This document shows, one piece after another, positions 17,124-27,564 of a stretch of 64,000 bases of DNA. The DNA comes from Actinoalloteichus_B caeruleus (GTDB lineage Bacteria; Actinomycetota; Actinomycetes; Mycobacteriales; Pseudonocardiaceae): assembly GCF_000718005.1 (NCBI RefSeq), contig NZ_JODV01000002.1; one strand, given 5' to 3'. Positions within the stretch are counted from its first letter, which is position 1. Each line of letters starts with the position of its first letter. The notes under the pieces are model-generated. The model worked only from the letters and a program-made list of their open reading frames with translations. It was not told the DNA's origin and did no database searches. The position numbers were made by a program, and so were the translations under genes.

Positions 17124-17543
17124 TCAGGACGTCGACGGCGGGTCGACGTGGATCTGCCAGGCGTGGCCGTCGGGGTCCGCGCACACCCCCGAGTAGCCCC
17201 ACGGCTGGTCGGTGAGTTCGCTGATCACCGCGCCCCCGGCGCTGATGACCCGCGCCACCAGCTCGTCGGCCTCGGCCGGGGACGCGACCGACACCGTCAC
17301 CAGGCACTCGCTGGTGCCAGGGGAGGCGACCTCGCGGTCGCCGAGCGCCCAGCCGAAGCCCTCGGTGGGGATGAGCGCCAACAGGACGCGGTCATCGAGC
17401 CGGAAGGCCAGTGGTTCGGGCACGCCGTCCTCGGTCGGCGGACCGACGAGCTCGAACCCGAAGGCGTCGCGGTAGAACGCCATCGACCGCTGCCGGTCCT
17501 CGATCGGCAGGCTGAGGGTGACCTCGCGTGGGGCGACAGGCAT
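17124..17543 (-). CDS. VOC/glyoxalase family protein
   Basis: 139 residues. The pattern RSMAFYRDAFGFELVG at the start and GVCADPDGHAWQIH near the end are the paired beta-alpha-beta repeat landmarks of the vicinal oxygen chelate superfamily, with a metal-ligand type His in the last strand. Substrate cannot be read from the sequence; such proteins include glyoxalases, antibiotic-resistance proteins and dioxygenases. The ATG at 17543 has CCGGAG six bases upstream. Convergent with arsC and not obviously part of the arsenic locus. Confidence 0.8.
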   Translation of the reverse strand: MPVAPREVTLSLPIEDRQRSMAFYRDAFGFELVGPPTEDGVPEPLAFRLDDRVLLALIPTEGFGWALGDREVASPGTSECLVTVSVASPAEADELVARVISAGGAVISELTDQPWGYSGVCADPDGHAWQIHVDPPSTS

Positions 17544-17867
17544 CGGTGCTCCGGTTCCTCCGTGGTGGGTTCGTCGGGCCGCCTCCGAAGCTAGCGGAGC
17601 GGTACGACATCCCCGCCACGAGAGGAAGAGCCCCTGGTGGTGGAGCCCGGGCCCAGCGGTGGCTACCACCCGGCGCGCCCCGGGTGCCCCCGGCGGGGCC
17701 TCGGAGTGGGCTCGCGGCGCGCGACGAACCGCGTCCCGCACCGGCGCGCGTCACGGGCGCGCCCCCGCCACCGTGCGGGTGCGCCCCTCGGCGCACCCGG
17801 TGTGACCTGCTCCGCCCTGCCGGTGCCCCTGCCCGGTGCCGCGCCATCCGGGTGGCAGGATGGCCCG
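17544..17867 (+). other. Intergenic region upstream of recO
   Basis: 324 bases, GC-rich, separating the divergent VOC gene and recO. I see no gene. It must carry promoters for both neighbours, but no clear -35/-10 pair stands out. Confidence 0.5.
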
Positions 17868-18683
17868 GTGAGCCTGTACCGCGATACCGGAGTCGTGCTG
17901 CGCGTGCAGAAGCTCGGGGAGGCGGACCGCATCATCACCCTGCTGACCCGGCGGCACGGCAAGATCCGCGCCGTGGGCAAGGGCGTGCGGCGGACGATGT
18001 CCCGGTTCGGGGCCAGGCTCGAACCCTTCGGCCACGTCGACCTCCAGCTCTACACCGGCCGGACCCTGGACGTGGTCACCCAGGTGCAGACCCTGGACGC
18101 CTTCGGCGCGGGCCTGGTCGACGACTACGAGCGCTACACGGCCGCCTCGGCCGTGCTGGAGGCCGCCGATCGCCTCACCCCCGAGGAACGCACCCCTGCC
18201 ATGCGGATCTACCTGCTGGTGGTGGGGGCGTTGCGCACCCTGGCCAACGGGGAGCGGGAACCCACCCTGGTGTTGGACGCCTTCCTGCTGCGGGCGATGA
18301 CCCAGGCGGGCTGGGCGCCGGCGTTGCTGGAGTGCGCCCGCTGCGGGGAACCAGGACCGCACCGGGCGTTCAACGTGCCCGCCGGTGGTTCGGTGTGCCC
18401 GACCTGCCGTCCCCCCGGTTCGGTGTCCCCCGCCCCGGAAACCCTCGAACTGCTGTCTGCCCTGCTGCACGGGGACTGGGCGGACGCCGAGGCGGCCAGC
18501 GCCGCCAGCCGCCGGGAGGGAGCCGGCCTGGTCGCCGCGCACGTGCAGTGGCACGTGGAGCGGCAGCTGAGGTCCCTCGCCCTGGTCGACCGGCCCGGGG
18601 ACGACGCGCCGTGGCCGGCCGAGCCGGAGCGCGGTGCCGACATCGCCTCGGCGGGCGCGGACCCGTCGCCGGTGGCCCACTGA
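17868..18683 (+). CDS. recO: DNA repair protein RecO
   Basis: 271 residues starting with an OB-fold (SLYRDTGVVLRVQKLGEADRI pattern), followed by an all-alpha domain and a four-cysteine zinc site: CARCGE and CPTCR. RecO loads RecA at gaps with RecR. The GTG at 17868 gives the standard family N-terminus. The gene lies upstream of uppS, as usual in actinobacteria. Confidence 0.93.
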   Translation: MSLYRDTGVVLRVQKLGEADRIITLLTRRHGKIRAVGKGVRRTMSRFGARLEPFGHVDLQLYTGRTLDVVTQVQTLDAFGAGLVDDYERYTAASAVLEAADRLTPEERTPAMRIYLLVVGALRTLANGEREPTLVLDAFLLRAMTQAGWAPALLECARCGEPGPHRAFNVPAGGSVCPTCRPPGSVSPAPETLELLSALLHGDWADAEAASAASRREGAGLVAAHVQWHVERQLRSLALVDRPGDDAPWPAEPERGADIASAGADPSPVAH

Positions 18684-19022
18684 CCACGGACGAGGTCGCC
18701 GAGGCCTCGGACGCCGGTGTTCGGCGAACGCACGGTCGCCCCGGCGACTCGTGGGCGACCGCCGGGGGAGTGAGCGACCACCCGCTGATCGCTGCGGAGG
18801 GCGGTCAGGCAGGATGGGCGATCGCGGGGAACGGCTCACCGGGAGCACGCGGTCCCGGCCCGGGCGATGCCGACACGGCCCAGGACCCGCACGGGTGACG
18901 GCGGTCCCACCGCCGGCCCGTCACGGCGACGGTGGCCGCGTCCGATCCGGCACCAGGTTGGTTCGCCGTCGGCCCACGGCCGGCCGAGCCGCTCCCACAC
19001 GTCGAGGAGGTAGGCACGTCAC
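18684..19022 (+). other. Intergenic region recO-uppS
   Basis: 339 bases, no convincing gene. The end carries GAGGAGGTAG, the ribosome site of uppS. No hairpin or promoter could be assigned. Confidence 0.5.
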
Positions 19023-20015
19023 ATGCTGAGTCGTTACCGGTGGGGCCGGGAGCGGTCCGGCGTCTCCGCTCCGGACCCGCATCCCTCCGGCGCCCAACCG
19101 CCCGCGATCCCCCGGGAGCTGGTGCCCAACCACGTCGCCCTGGTCATGGACGGCAACGGTCGGTGGGCGCGGGCCAGGGGACTGCCCCGTACCGAGGGCC
19201 ACCGGCGAGGTGAGGCGGTGCTCATCGACGTCGTCGGCGGGGCCATCGAGCTCGGCGTGAAGTGGTTGTCGGTCTACGCGTTCTCCACGGAGAACTGGAA
19301 GCGCAGCCCCGAGGAGGTGCGCTTCCTCATGGGGTTCAACCGGGACGTCATCCGCCGCCAGGTCGACTACCTGGACTCCATCGGTGTACGGGTGCGGTGG
19401 GCCGGACGGCGGCCACGGCTGTGGCGGAGCGTGATCCGGGAACTGGAGATCGCCCAGGAGCGGACGAAGGACAACGACGTCCTCACCCTCACCATGTGCG
19501 TGAACTACGGAGGGCGGGCGGAGATCGCCGACGCCGCCAGGGAACTCGGCAGGCTCGTCGCCGCCGGGAAGCTCAACCCGGAGCGGATCGACGAGCGGAT
19601 GCTGACCCGGCGGCTGTACGAGCCGAACATGCCCGACGTCGACCTGTTCCTCCGCCCCTCGGGCGAGCAGCGGACCTCCAACTTCATGTTGTGGCAGTCG
19701 GCGTACGCCGAGATGGTCTTCCTGGACACGTTGTTCCCCGACTTCGACCGACGTGAGCTGTGGAAGGCCTGCGACATCTACGCTCGGCGTGACCGCCGGT
19801 TCGGGGGTGTGAAGACCCCGGTCGCCGCCGACGCCCCGGCCACCGAGGCCGTTCCCGAGCGGGAGGACCTGCCGTCCTGGGAGGAGCGGGAAGCGGCCCC
19901 CGACCCCACCGACGGGGAGTGGGACGTGGAACCCGGCGACGACGAGGACACCGGGGAGAAGGGCGGTGGTGGGACGGGCGAGTCCGGCCAGCGGCCCGCC
20001 GGTGACGACCGGTGA
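19023..20015 (+). CDS. uppS: Isoprenyl transferase (cis-prenyltransferase, UppS type)
   Basis: 330 residues. The family signature VMDGNGRWAR with the catalytic Asp, GHRRGEAV, YAFSTENWKRSPEEV and the C-terminal LRPSGEQRTSNFMLWQ are all present. The enzyme condenses isopentenyl diphosphate units in cis to make polyprenyl diphosphate carriers for cell-wall synthesis. The C-terminal 60 residues are an acidic Glu/Asp/Gly-rich tail not needed for catalysis. The ATG has GAGGAGGTAG 9 bases upstream. Confidence 0.94.
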   Translation: MLSRYRWGRERSGVSAPDPHPSGAQPPAIPRELVPNHVALVMDGNGRWARARGLPRTEGHRRGEAVLIDVVGGAIELGVKWLSVYAFSTENWKRSPEEVRFLMGFNRDVIRRQVDYLDSIGVRVRWAGRRPRLWRSVIRELEIAQERTKDNDVLTLTMCVNYGGRAEIADAARELGRLVAAGKLNPERIDERMLTRRLYEPNMPDVDLFLRPSGEQRTSNFMLWQSAYAEMVFLDTLFPDFDRRELWKACDIYARRDRRFGGVKTPVAADAPATEAVPEREDLPSWEEREAAPDPTDGEWDVEPGDDEDTGEKGGGGTGESGQRPAGDDR

Positions 20016-20076
20016 CCCGGCGCCCCACCCACCGCGAGACCACCCGGCCCGGCCGGGGACACCAGGAGGAACACCC

Positions 20077-20520
20077 GTGACCGACGAGCCGATGCCCTAC
20101 CCGGCGCCCCACCCCGAGGCGATGCGCACCGGTTGGGTGCTCGCCGCCGCCAGGGAGGCGCTGGAGCGGTACCACGAGGTCGTCCTCGACGACGACGGCG
20201 CGCTCACCTTCCGGCACGGCGACGTCCCCTGCGCGGTGCAGAGCACCGAACTGGTCGAGGGCCTCACCATGCTCAGCCTCACCTGCGTGGTCGCCTGGGA
20301 CCTGCCCGACGACGCCGAACTGGCGAGGTCGGCGGCGGAGCGGGCCGGCCAGGGGCTCTTCGGGACGCTGGGGGTGATCCGCACCGACCGGGGGATGGAC
20401 GTCACCCTCCGGTACGCGTTCCCCGCGGAGGGTCTCGGGTCGGCGCCGCTCAGCACCCTGCTCATGCTGGTCGTCTCCACCGCGTCGCAGTTGCGCACCG
20501 AGCTGCTCGACCAGCGCTGA
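20077..20520 (+). CDS. YbjN-domain protein
   Basis: 147 residues with the layout of the YbjN/type III chaperone-like fold: a short N-terminal helix (ALERY), then alternating strands with FRHGDVPCAVQSTE and LTCVVAWDLPDD, and a C-terminal helix. Function is unknown; related proteins bind partners in a chaperone-like way. The GTG at 20077 follows AGGAGGAACACCC. It lies between uppS and the permease with short gaps (61 and 39 bases), so co-transcription is likely. Confidence 0.65.
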   Translation: MTDEPMPYPAPHPEAMRTGWVLAAAREALERYHEVVLDDDGALTFRHGDVPCAVQSTELVEGLTMLSLTCVVAWDLPDDAELARSAAERAGQGLFGTLGVIRTDRGMDVTLRYAFPAEGLGSAPLSTLLMLVVSTASQLRTELLDQR

Positions 20521-20559
20521 CACCACCCACACGGCGACCCGCACGGCAGGGGGACGGCA

Positions 20560-21600
20560 GTGACGACAGGAACGCCGGAGCGAGCCGGCCCCTCGGAGGG
20601 GACCGGCGGGGCGAGCGAGCCGCGTGGCTGGCGCTCGCGGATCGGCTCCCTCGAGGTGCTGTGCCTGCTCCTCGTGCTCGCCGTGCTGTTCCAGGACGCC
20701 CTCGTCGGGGTGCTGGACAACCCGGCGGTGCGGACGGGGGCGACGGTCTTCGTCGCCGTGTGCGTGCAGGCGTTCCCCTTCCTGCTGCTCGGCGTGATCG
20801 TGAGCGGGCTGATCGTCGCCTACGTCCCGGAGAGCGCGCTGCGGCGGGCGTTGCCGGGCAACGACGCCGCGGCGGTGCCGGTGGCCGGCGCGGCCGGGCT
20901 GGCGCTGCCCGGCTGCGAGTGCGCCTCGGTGCCGGTGGCCCGGCGGCTCATGCAACGAGGGGTGGCCCCGGCCGTCGCGCTCACCTTCCTGCTGGCGGCT
21001 CCCGCGGTGAACCCGATCGTGCTGGTCGCGACGGCGATCGCGTTCCCGGGCCAGCCGATGATGGTAATCGCCCGGTTCGTCGCCTCCCTGCTCACCGCCG
21101 TGGTGATGGGGTGGCTGTGGCTGCGCCTCGGGCGCACGGAGTGGATCGCGGAGCGCGCGTTGCGGCGCGTCCGGTCCGAGCGGACCGGACCGCGCTGGCG
21201 GGTGCTGGTGGAGACCGTGCGCCAGGATCTGGTGGAGGCCGGCGGTTTCCTGGTGCTGGGCGGGCTGGCCGCCGCGGTGCTGAACGTCGCGGTGCCGGCG
21301 GAGTGGATGGACTCCCTCGGCGGGCAGCTCGTCCTCGCCGTGGTCGTGATGGCCCTGCTGGCCGTCGTCCTGGCGTTGTGCAGCGAGGCCGACGCGTTCG
21401 TGGTGGCCTCGCTGCCCGGGATACCGCTCACCGCGAAACTGGTGTTCCTGGTGGTGGGGCCGGCGGTTGACGTGAAGCTCATCGCGCTCCAGTCCGGCAC
21501 CTTCGGCAGGGCCTTCGCCGCCCGCTTCGCCCCGGCGACGTTCGTGGTGGCGGTGGTGTGCGCCCTCGCGGTCGGTGTCCCGCTGTTGGGGGCCTCGTGA
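20560..21600 (+). CDS. Permease, DUF318/ArsP-like family
   Basis: 346 residues with about eight hydrophobic segments. The paired signatures LPGCECASVPVARRL with FLLAAPAVNPIVL, and later LALCSEADAFVVASLP, identify the DUF318 permease family, whose ArsP members export trivalent organoarsenicals; others are found beside TIGR03943 proteins and are suspected metal permeases. The CEC and CSEAD cysteines lie within predicted membrane regions and could be thiol ligands. The next gene, 69 bases on, encodes the TIGR03943 partner, and zur lies just beyond, favouring a zinc or other metal role (inference). Confidence 0.85.
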   Translation: MTTGTPERAGPSEGTGGASEPRGWRSRIGSLEVLCLLLVLAVLFQDALVGVLDNPAVRTGATVFVAVCVQAFPFLLLGVIVSGLIVAYVPESALRRALPGNDAAAVPVAGAAGLALPGCECASVPVARRLMQRGVAPAVALTFLLAAPAVNPIVLVATAIAFPGQPMMVIARFVASLLTAVVMGWLWLRLGRTEWIAERALRRVRSERTGPRWRVLVETVRQDLVEAGGFLVLGGLAAAVLNVAVPAEWMDSLGGQLVLAVVVMALLAVVLALCSEADAFVVASLPGIPLTAKLVFLVVGPAVDVKLIALQSGTFGRAFAARFAPATFVVAVVCALAVGVPLLGAS

Positions 21601-21669
21601 TCGTCCCGGGGTGCGCGGGACGGCCCGCCCCGGCGGTACTGACGGGAAGCGACGAGGAAGGCGGCCACG

Positions 21670-22452
21670 GTGCGACGTGAGACCCAGAACGTGCTGCTGA
21701 TCCTGCTGGGCGGCGCGCTGCTGAAGATCTCCTGGAACGAGACCTACCTGCGCTACGTGCGGCCCTCACTGCTGCCGCTGGTGGTTTTCGCCGGCGTGGC
21801 GATGATCCTGGTCGCCGCGCTCGCCATCGCCAGGGACATCTCCGCGCACCGCGACCGGTCGAGCCGGGTCGGCGGCCACTCCGACGACGGCGCTCCGGCC
21901 GTTGCCCCGGACGACGGCCACGACCACGACCACGGCTCGGGGCGGTCGACGTGGATGCTGCTCGTCCCGGTGCTGGCCATCCTGTTGGTCGCCCCGCCGG
22001 CGCTCGGCGCGGACTCCGTGCAGCGCGCCGGAAGCCGTTCCGTCGTCTCCGACGAGGAACCGGCGGGAGGCGGTCTCTTCCAGCCGATCGACACCTCGTC
22101 GGAGGTCGCCGACCTCCAGATCACCGACGTCGTGATGCGCACGGTGTGGGACCGGTCCGGCACCCTGGACGGGCGCACGGTGCGGGTCACCGGTTTCGTC
22201 GTCCACGACGTGGACGCCGTCCACGTCGCCAGGGTGCGCATCATGTGCTGCGCCGCCGACGCGGTGCCGGTGAAGCTCCGGATCGAGGGACCGGCGCTCG
22301 CCGAGTTCGCCGATCACGAGACGGATTCCTGGGTGGAGGTGACCGGGGAGGTGGTGCCCGACTCGGCCACCGCCGCCAACGGTCACGTCCCCACGTTCGT
22401 CACCGAGTCCGTCCGCGCCGTGGAACCGCCGAGCGACCCCTACGAGTACTGA
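21670..22452 (+). CDS. TIGR03943 family putative permease subunit
   Basis: 260 residues. Two N-terminal membrane segments (about 8-25 and 37-55), a His/Asp-rich loop DDGHDHDHGSG (about 77-87), a third membrane segment (95-115) and an extracytoplasmic C-terminal domain with FVVHDVDAVHVARVRIMCC. This is the usual make-up of TIGR03943 proteins, partners of DUF318 permeases. The His-rich loop and CC pair suggest metal binding. The GTG at 21670 follows GAGGAAGG. Confidence 0.83.
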   Translation: MRRETQNVLLILLGGALLKISWNETYLRYVRPSLLPLVVFAGVAMILVAALAIARDISAHRDRSSRVGGHSDDGAPAVAPDDGHDHDHGSGRSTWMLLVPVLAILLVAPPALGADSVQRAGSRSVVSDEEPAGGGLFQPIDTSSEVADLQITDVVMRTVWDRSGTLDGRTVRVTGFVVHDVDAVHVARVRIMCCAADAVPVKLRIEGPALAEFADHETDSWVEVTGEVVPDSATAANGHVPTFVTESVRAVEPPSDPYEY

Positions 22453-23095
22453 TCCGCCGGAGCGGTCCCGCGCTCTCCGCCCGGCTCGGGGCAGCGACCG
22501 GCCCGAAGGCGGAACCAGGACGCCGTCCCCACCGCGCAGCCGGCGGGGACGGGCCCGCCCACCGACCTAGCGCCGGGGTGCGCCCACCGTCCCCGAGCGT
22601 GCGCCGGTCCGCTTGCCGGCGGCACCCCACGAGGTCAGGGTTCGTCGGTTCCGAGGCGACCATCCGAGCGGTGCGCGGACCCGGTCGGCCGCCCCGCCCG
22701 GGGGCGCCGGGCACGTCGATGACGCGGGTGCGACGGTAGCGGCCGGAGCCGCCACCACCTGGGCCGAGCAGGTGGACCCGAGGACGGTGGCGCCGTACCG
22801 CCGGCCCACTTCGTGGGGAGCCGGCAGCTCGGCGGCGTCGGTGGTGAGCTGGTGACGTACGGCCCGGGAGGGCTTCCGCTGGGGGGCCGACGGCCACCCG
22901 GGGGCTGGTCGCGTCGGGCGCGGGCACCGGCACCGGTGGTGACACCGGGACGGTGACCACCTCGCCGGGGTGGGAACGGTGGCGCCGGGGGACCTGGGGC
23001 GGCGAGGGGCGGGCGGCGGCGGGGCGGGTCTCCCGGTTCGCCGCCGAGCGGGCACCGCCTCGGCCGGGGCGGTGCCCCGGCCGACCGGGTAGGGG
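22453..23095 (+). other. Long intergenic region, no gene recognised
   Basis: 643 bases between the convergent TIGR03943 gene and zur. All frames are low-complexity Arg/Pro/Gly/Ala readings without a domain or a ribosome site. No tRNA, hairpin with T-tract or tandem repeat stands out. Confidence 0.45.
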
Positions 23096-23527
23096 TCAAC
23101 CCCCGGAGCCGGAACCCCCGTGGCAGTCCTCGCAGTCGCCGAAGATCTCCAGGGTGTGGCTGACGTTCGTGAAGCCGTGTTCCTGCGCGACCCTGCTGGT
23201 CCACCGCTCGACGGCCGGCCCCTCGACCTCGACCGTCCGCCCGCAGTGCCGGCACACCAGGTGGTGGTGGTGATGGCTGGAGCAGCGCCGGTAGATCGCC
23301 TCCCCCGAGTCGGTGCGCAGGGTGTCGACCTCGCCGGCGTCCGCCAGGCTCTGGAGTGTTCGGTAGACCGTGGTCAGTCCGATGCCCTCGCCGCTGCGGC
23401 GGAGCTCCTCGTGGATCTCCTGCGCTGACCGGAAGTCGCTCTGCCTGGCCAGGAGACTGGACACCGCCGCCCGTTGCCGGGTGGCCCGCAGGCCGGGCAC
23501 GGCGACAGGCTTCTTGTCAACGGTCAC
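23096..23527 (-). CDS. zur: Fur family zinc-uptake regulator Zur
   Basis: 143 residues. Winged-helix N-terminus with GIGLTTVYRTLQSLADAG, then the metal region with RRCSSHHHHHLVCRHCG and a C-terminal CEDC, giving the two CxxC pairs that hold structural zinc and His residues of the sensor site. The poly-His plus CxxC pattern and the gene order smtB-zur match the mycobacterial Rv2358-furB(zur) pair, so zinc is the likely signal. The GTG at 23527 is set by GGAGG four bases upstream. It starts 10 bases after the stop of the ArsR-type gene. Confidence 0.9.
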   Translation of the reverse strand: MTVDKKPVAVPGLRATRQRAAVSSLLARQSDFRSAQEIHEELRRSGEGIGLTTVYRTLQSLADAGEVDTLRTDSGEAIYRRCSSHHHHHLVCRHCGRTVEVEGPAVERWTSRVAQEHGFTNVSHTLEIFGDCEDCHGGSGSGG

Positions 23528-23537
23528 GAAACCTCCG

Positions 23538-23993
23538 TCAGGGCGTCGTCGCCGGTGCGCGGGCACCGGCGGTGCGTTCGGGGCGTTGCCGCTCGCCCGG
23601 CTCCTCCACGTGCGTCACCGCGTCCACCACGATGTGCGCCAGGTGCTCGTCGACCAGGCGGTACACCACCTCGCGGCCCTGCCTGCGACCCTGCACCACC
23701 CCCGCCGACTTGAGGACGCGCAGGTGCTGGCTGATCAGCGGTTGGGCGACCTCGAGCGCGTCGACCAGCTCGTGGACGCAGCGGTCACCGGCCCTGAGCT
23801 GGAGCACGATCGCGATCCGCACCGGTGCCGCCAGGGCGCGCAGCAGGTCGCCCGCCGCGGCGAGTGTCCCCTGGTCGGGCAGCGGACGTGGACTCGCGTC
23901 CCGCACCCCGCAGTGCTCGCCGCCGGGGATGCCGGCCGCCGCCCTGGCGACCGGGGTGGTCGCACTGGTCCCGTGAGGGGTGGGGGCGGGCAT
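23538..23993 (-). CDS. ArsR/SmtB family repressor paired with zur
   Basis: 151 residues. The winged helix includes DRCVHELVDALEVAQPLISQHL and the wing RRQGREVVYRLVDEHLAHIVVDAV, where the C-terminal Asp/His residues match the alpha-5 metal site of zinc-sensing SmtB-type proteins. In mycobacteria the equivalent gene regulates the zinc-responsive operon with zur. GGAG lies eight bases upstream of the ATG. A possible -10 (TACGAT on the minus strand, near 24053-24058) lies upstream. Confidence 0.87.
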   Translation of the reverse strand: MPAPTPHGTSATTPVARAAAGIPGGEHCGVRDASPRPLPDQGTLAAAGDLLRALAAPVRIAIVLQLRAGDRCVHELVDALEVAQPLISQHLRVLKSAGVVQGRRQGREVVYRLVDEHLAHIVVDAVTHVEEPGERQRPERTAGARAPATTP

Positions 23994-24119
23994 GGTGATC
24001 TCCTACGGTCGGCGCACGGGACCGGCACGGCACGCGTGCCAGGCTCCCCTACATCGTAGGCGCTGGAACCGTTCGGTGACCGCGCCGCGTCCTTCCGGTC
24101 AGCCCCGGCGTCGTCCCGG

Positions 24120-24413
24120 TCAGGGCAGCGCCGGAACGAGGACCGACAGGGTCACGAGGGTGAGCACCGCCACCACCAGCACCCTGCCCACCCGTTCCGC
24201 CGGGCGCAGCTGGTGCCAGCGGGTGACGATCAGGCCGAGGACGAACAGCAGGAGCACCGACAGCAGCGCCGCCCCCAGCGGGCCACCGACCCAGACCCCG
24301 ATGAGGAACACGGCCAGGACCCCCACGAACGCGGCCGCCGGCGGCACCCGGCTGAGCGGACCCTCCGGTCCGCGCTCGCGGTCCTGCCGAGGTCGTCCAC
24401 CGGACCCGCCCAT
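24120..24413 (-). CDS. Small membrane protein, two hydrophobic helices
   Basis: 97 residues: a charged, Arg/Pro-rich N-terminus of about 30 residues, two strongly hydrophobic segments (about 26-66) separated by a Gly-rich turn, then RWHQLRPAERVGRVLVV and a third hydrophobic stretch. The arrangement resembles small actinobacterial membrane proteins of unknown function. ATG 24413 is preferred over the in-frame ATG at 24458 because GGGAGG lies about seven bases upstream. I do not recognise a function. Confidence 0.65.
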   Translation of the reverse strand: MGGSGGRPRQDRERGPEGPLSRVPPAAAFVGVLAVFLIGVWVGGPLGAALLSVLLLFVLGLIVTRWHQLRPAERVGRVLVVAVLTLVTLSVLVPALP

Positions 24414-24511
24414 CGCTGACCTCCCACCCGTTCCGCGCCACCCCGTGGCGCCGGACACACTGGTGCCGTCCGTCCCCGAATCCTGCCATCACCGAGAAGA
24501 GGAACCCCGCC

Positions 24512-24895
24512 GTGTTGATGATCTGCCCGTTCGACGTGCCCGACTCGGAACGGATCCGCTTCGCCGAACGCGCCGAGCTGGCTCTGCGGTTGCTCAGCGA
24601 GCAGGCCGGTTGCCTGGACGCGCGGCTGGCACGGGCCACCGAGGACGCCCGGCGGTGGGTCCTGGTCGCCCGCTTCGAGTCGGTGACGGCCTACCGGCGG
24701 GCGCTCTCCCCGTTCGAGGTGCGGGAGCACGTCGTCCCGCTGCTCGCGGAGGCGCTTCCGGCCGAGTCGGCGGTGTACGAGGTGCTGGCCGAGGGGGAGG
24801 GCGGGACGGTCACCCGGTCCGACAGCCTGCTCGCCGACGACGCCGGCACGGTGCGGTTGGGGGAGGCGGCCGGACCCGAGATCCCACGGCGCTGA
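24512..24895 (+). CDS. Antibiotic biosynthesis monooxygenase (ABM) domain protein
   Basis: 127 residues. The pattern FAERAELALRLLSEQAGCLDARLARATEDARRW... VARFES followed by YRRALSPFEVREHVVPLL is the ferredoxin-like dimeric ABM fold; such proteins include quinone-forming monooxygenases and many uncharacterised ones. The substrate cannot be inferred. GTG at 24512 with AGAGGAA upstream. Divergent from the small membrane protein gene. Confidence 0.7.
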   Translation: MLMICPFDVPDSERIRFAERAELALRLLSEQAGCLDARLARATEDARRWVLVARFESVTAYRRALSPFEVREHVVPLLAEALPAESAVYEVLAEGEGGTVTRSDSLLADDAGTVRLGEAAGPEIPRR

Positions 24896-25060
24896 GCTCA
24901 CCGGACCCGCTCGGCCGTCCGAGTGGACAACCGTCCTTCCAATGGGCGGTTACCTTCGCCGGGTCGGGCTGGCAGGCTGATGCGGTCTCACGTCCGGTGA
25001 CGACGCCGCAGCGGCTGATCCACCGGTCATCGACATCGAGCGCACCGAGGAAGACTGGCC

Positions 25061-25780
25061 ATGTACTCGCAGCAGGGTTATCCGTCGGACTCCAGCGACA
25101 GTCAGCGCCCGCGTCGGGGGGCGCGGAAGTGGATCGGCCTCGCCGCGGCCGGGGTCACGGCAGCGGTGCTCGGGGTGCTCGTCGCCGTCCTGATCGCCCC
25201 GGACGACGACGTACCGGCTCCGGTGGCGGCGGCGCCGACGAGCGGTGAGCGGCCCGCTCCGGAACCGTCGGCCGTCCCACCCCCGGTCGTCCCCGACCAG
25301 CCCTCCGCGCCCGTCACCGACGCCCCGCAACCGCCCGGCACGGTCCGGCTCGCCGACGGCGGGCTGGCCACCCTGGTGCGGACGGAGGTGGTCGACGGTG
25401 TCCTCCCGATCCCCGAGGACCTGGGCGAGGCGGCGTGGTGGGGCGCCGGGCTCGGGGCCGCGAGCGGGGCGTCGGTGATGTCCGGGCACGTCAACTGGCA
25501 GGGGCAGGACGGCCCCTTCGACCAGTTGCACCGCGCCGAGGTCGGCCAGCGCGTCGAGGTCACCGACGTCGACGGTGGCACCTGGGTCTACCGGACCGTC
25601 GAGGTCTTCACCCTGCACAAGGACGAGCTGCCCGCACGCGCGGAGGACCTCTTCGGCCAGCAGGGGCCGCACCGCCTCGTCCTCGTCACCTGCGGCGGCG
25701 ACTTCGTCGGTGGTCAGGACGGGTACGAGGACAACCGGGTGGTGATCGCCGAGCTGGAGACCTCCCCCGCCGACGCCTGA
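25061..25780 (+). CDS. srtF: Class F sortase
   Basis: 239 residues with a cytoplasmic N-terminus, one membrane anchor (about residues 23-46), a Pro/Ala-rich linker (50-95) and a sortase domain. The catalytic set H143 (SGHVNW), C211 (LVTCGG) and R226 (EDNRVV) is complete. Class F sortases of actinobacteria process surface proteins outside the membrane; the substrate is unknown and no LPxTG-type protein is seen in the window. The ATG follows GAGGAAG. Confidence 0.88.
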   Translation: MYSQQGYPSDSSDSQRPRRGARKWIGLAAAGVTAAVLGVLVAVLIAPDDDVPAPVAAAPTSGERPAPEPSAVPPPVVPDQPSAPVTDAPQPPGTVRLADGGLATLVRTEVVDGVLPIPEDLGEAAWWGAGLGAASGASVMSGHVNWQGQDGPFDQLHRAEVGQRVEVTDVDGGTWVYRTVEVFTLHKDELPARAEDLFGQQGPHRLVLVTCGGDFVGGQDGYEDNRVVIAELETSPADA

Positions 25781-25926
25781 CGGTCGAGCCCATCGGAGCC
25801 GGGTGGGGGGACGGCCCTCGGCCGCCCGCTCGGCGGGGCGTCCGGGGCGCGCGGAGGCACCAGGTCGTAGTCGCTACTCTTGGTGCAACGCGCGTCAGTA
25901 CCGCTCACACCGTCATTGGAGTACCC

Positions 25927-27315
<1,389 letters not shown>

Positions 27316-27323
27316 GGCACGGA

Positions 27324-27355
27324 GGCGACCGGGCCGGTTCGCCCGGCCGGTCGCC
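27324..27355 (+). terminator. Hairpin after glyS
   Basis: Arms GGCGACC (27324-27330) and GGTCGCC (27349-27355) extend inward with GGCCGG/CCGGCC around a TTCGC loop, with one bulged G. It starts nine bases after the glyS stop and has no T-tract. Probable transcription terminator by position. Confidence 0.55.
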
Positions 27356-27564
27356 GCCCCGGGGCGGCGACCCGGGAGCCCGGGGGCGGCGTCGATCGAC
27401 GGCCCGGCCCCCGCGGCCGCGACCGGGACGGGACCAGCGGGTCCTGCCGCGCCCCGCCTCCCTGGGTGGGGCGGCGTGACGCGCCCTGGCCAGCCCACCT
27501 CGGCCCGCCGAGGGCACGGGGCGAACTCGGGGTGCCGCGTGGGCCGTGGTGCGGGGGCCGGCGG

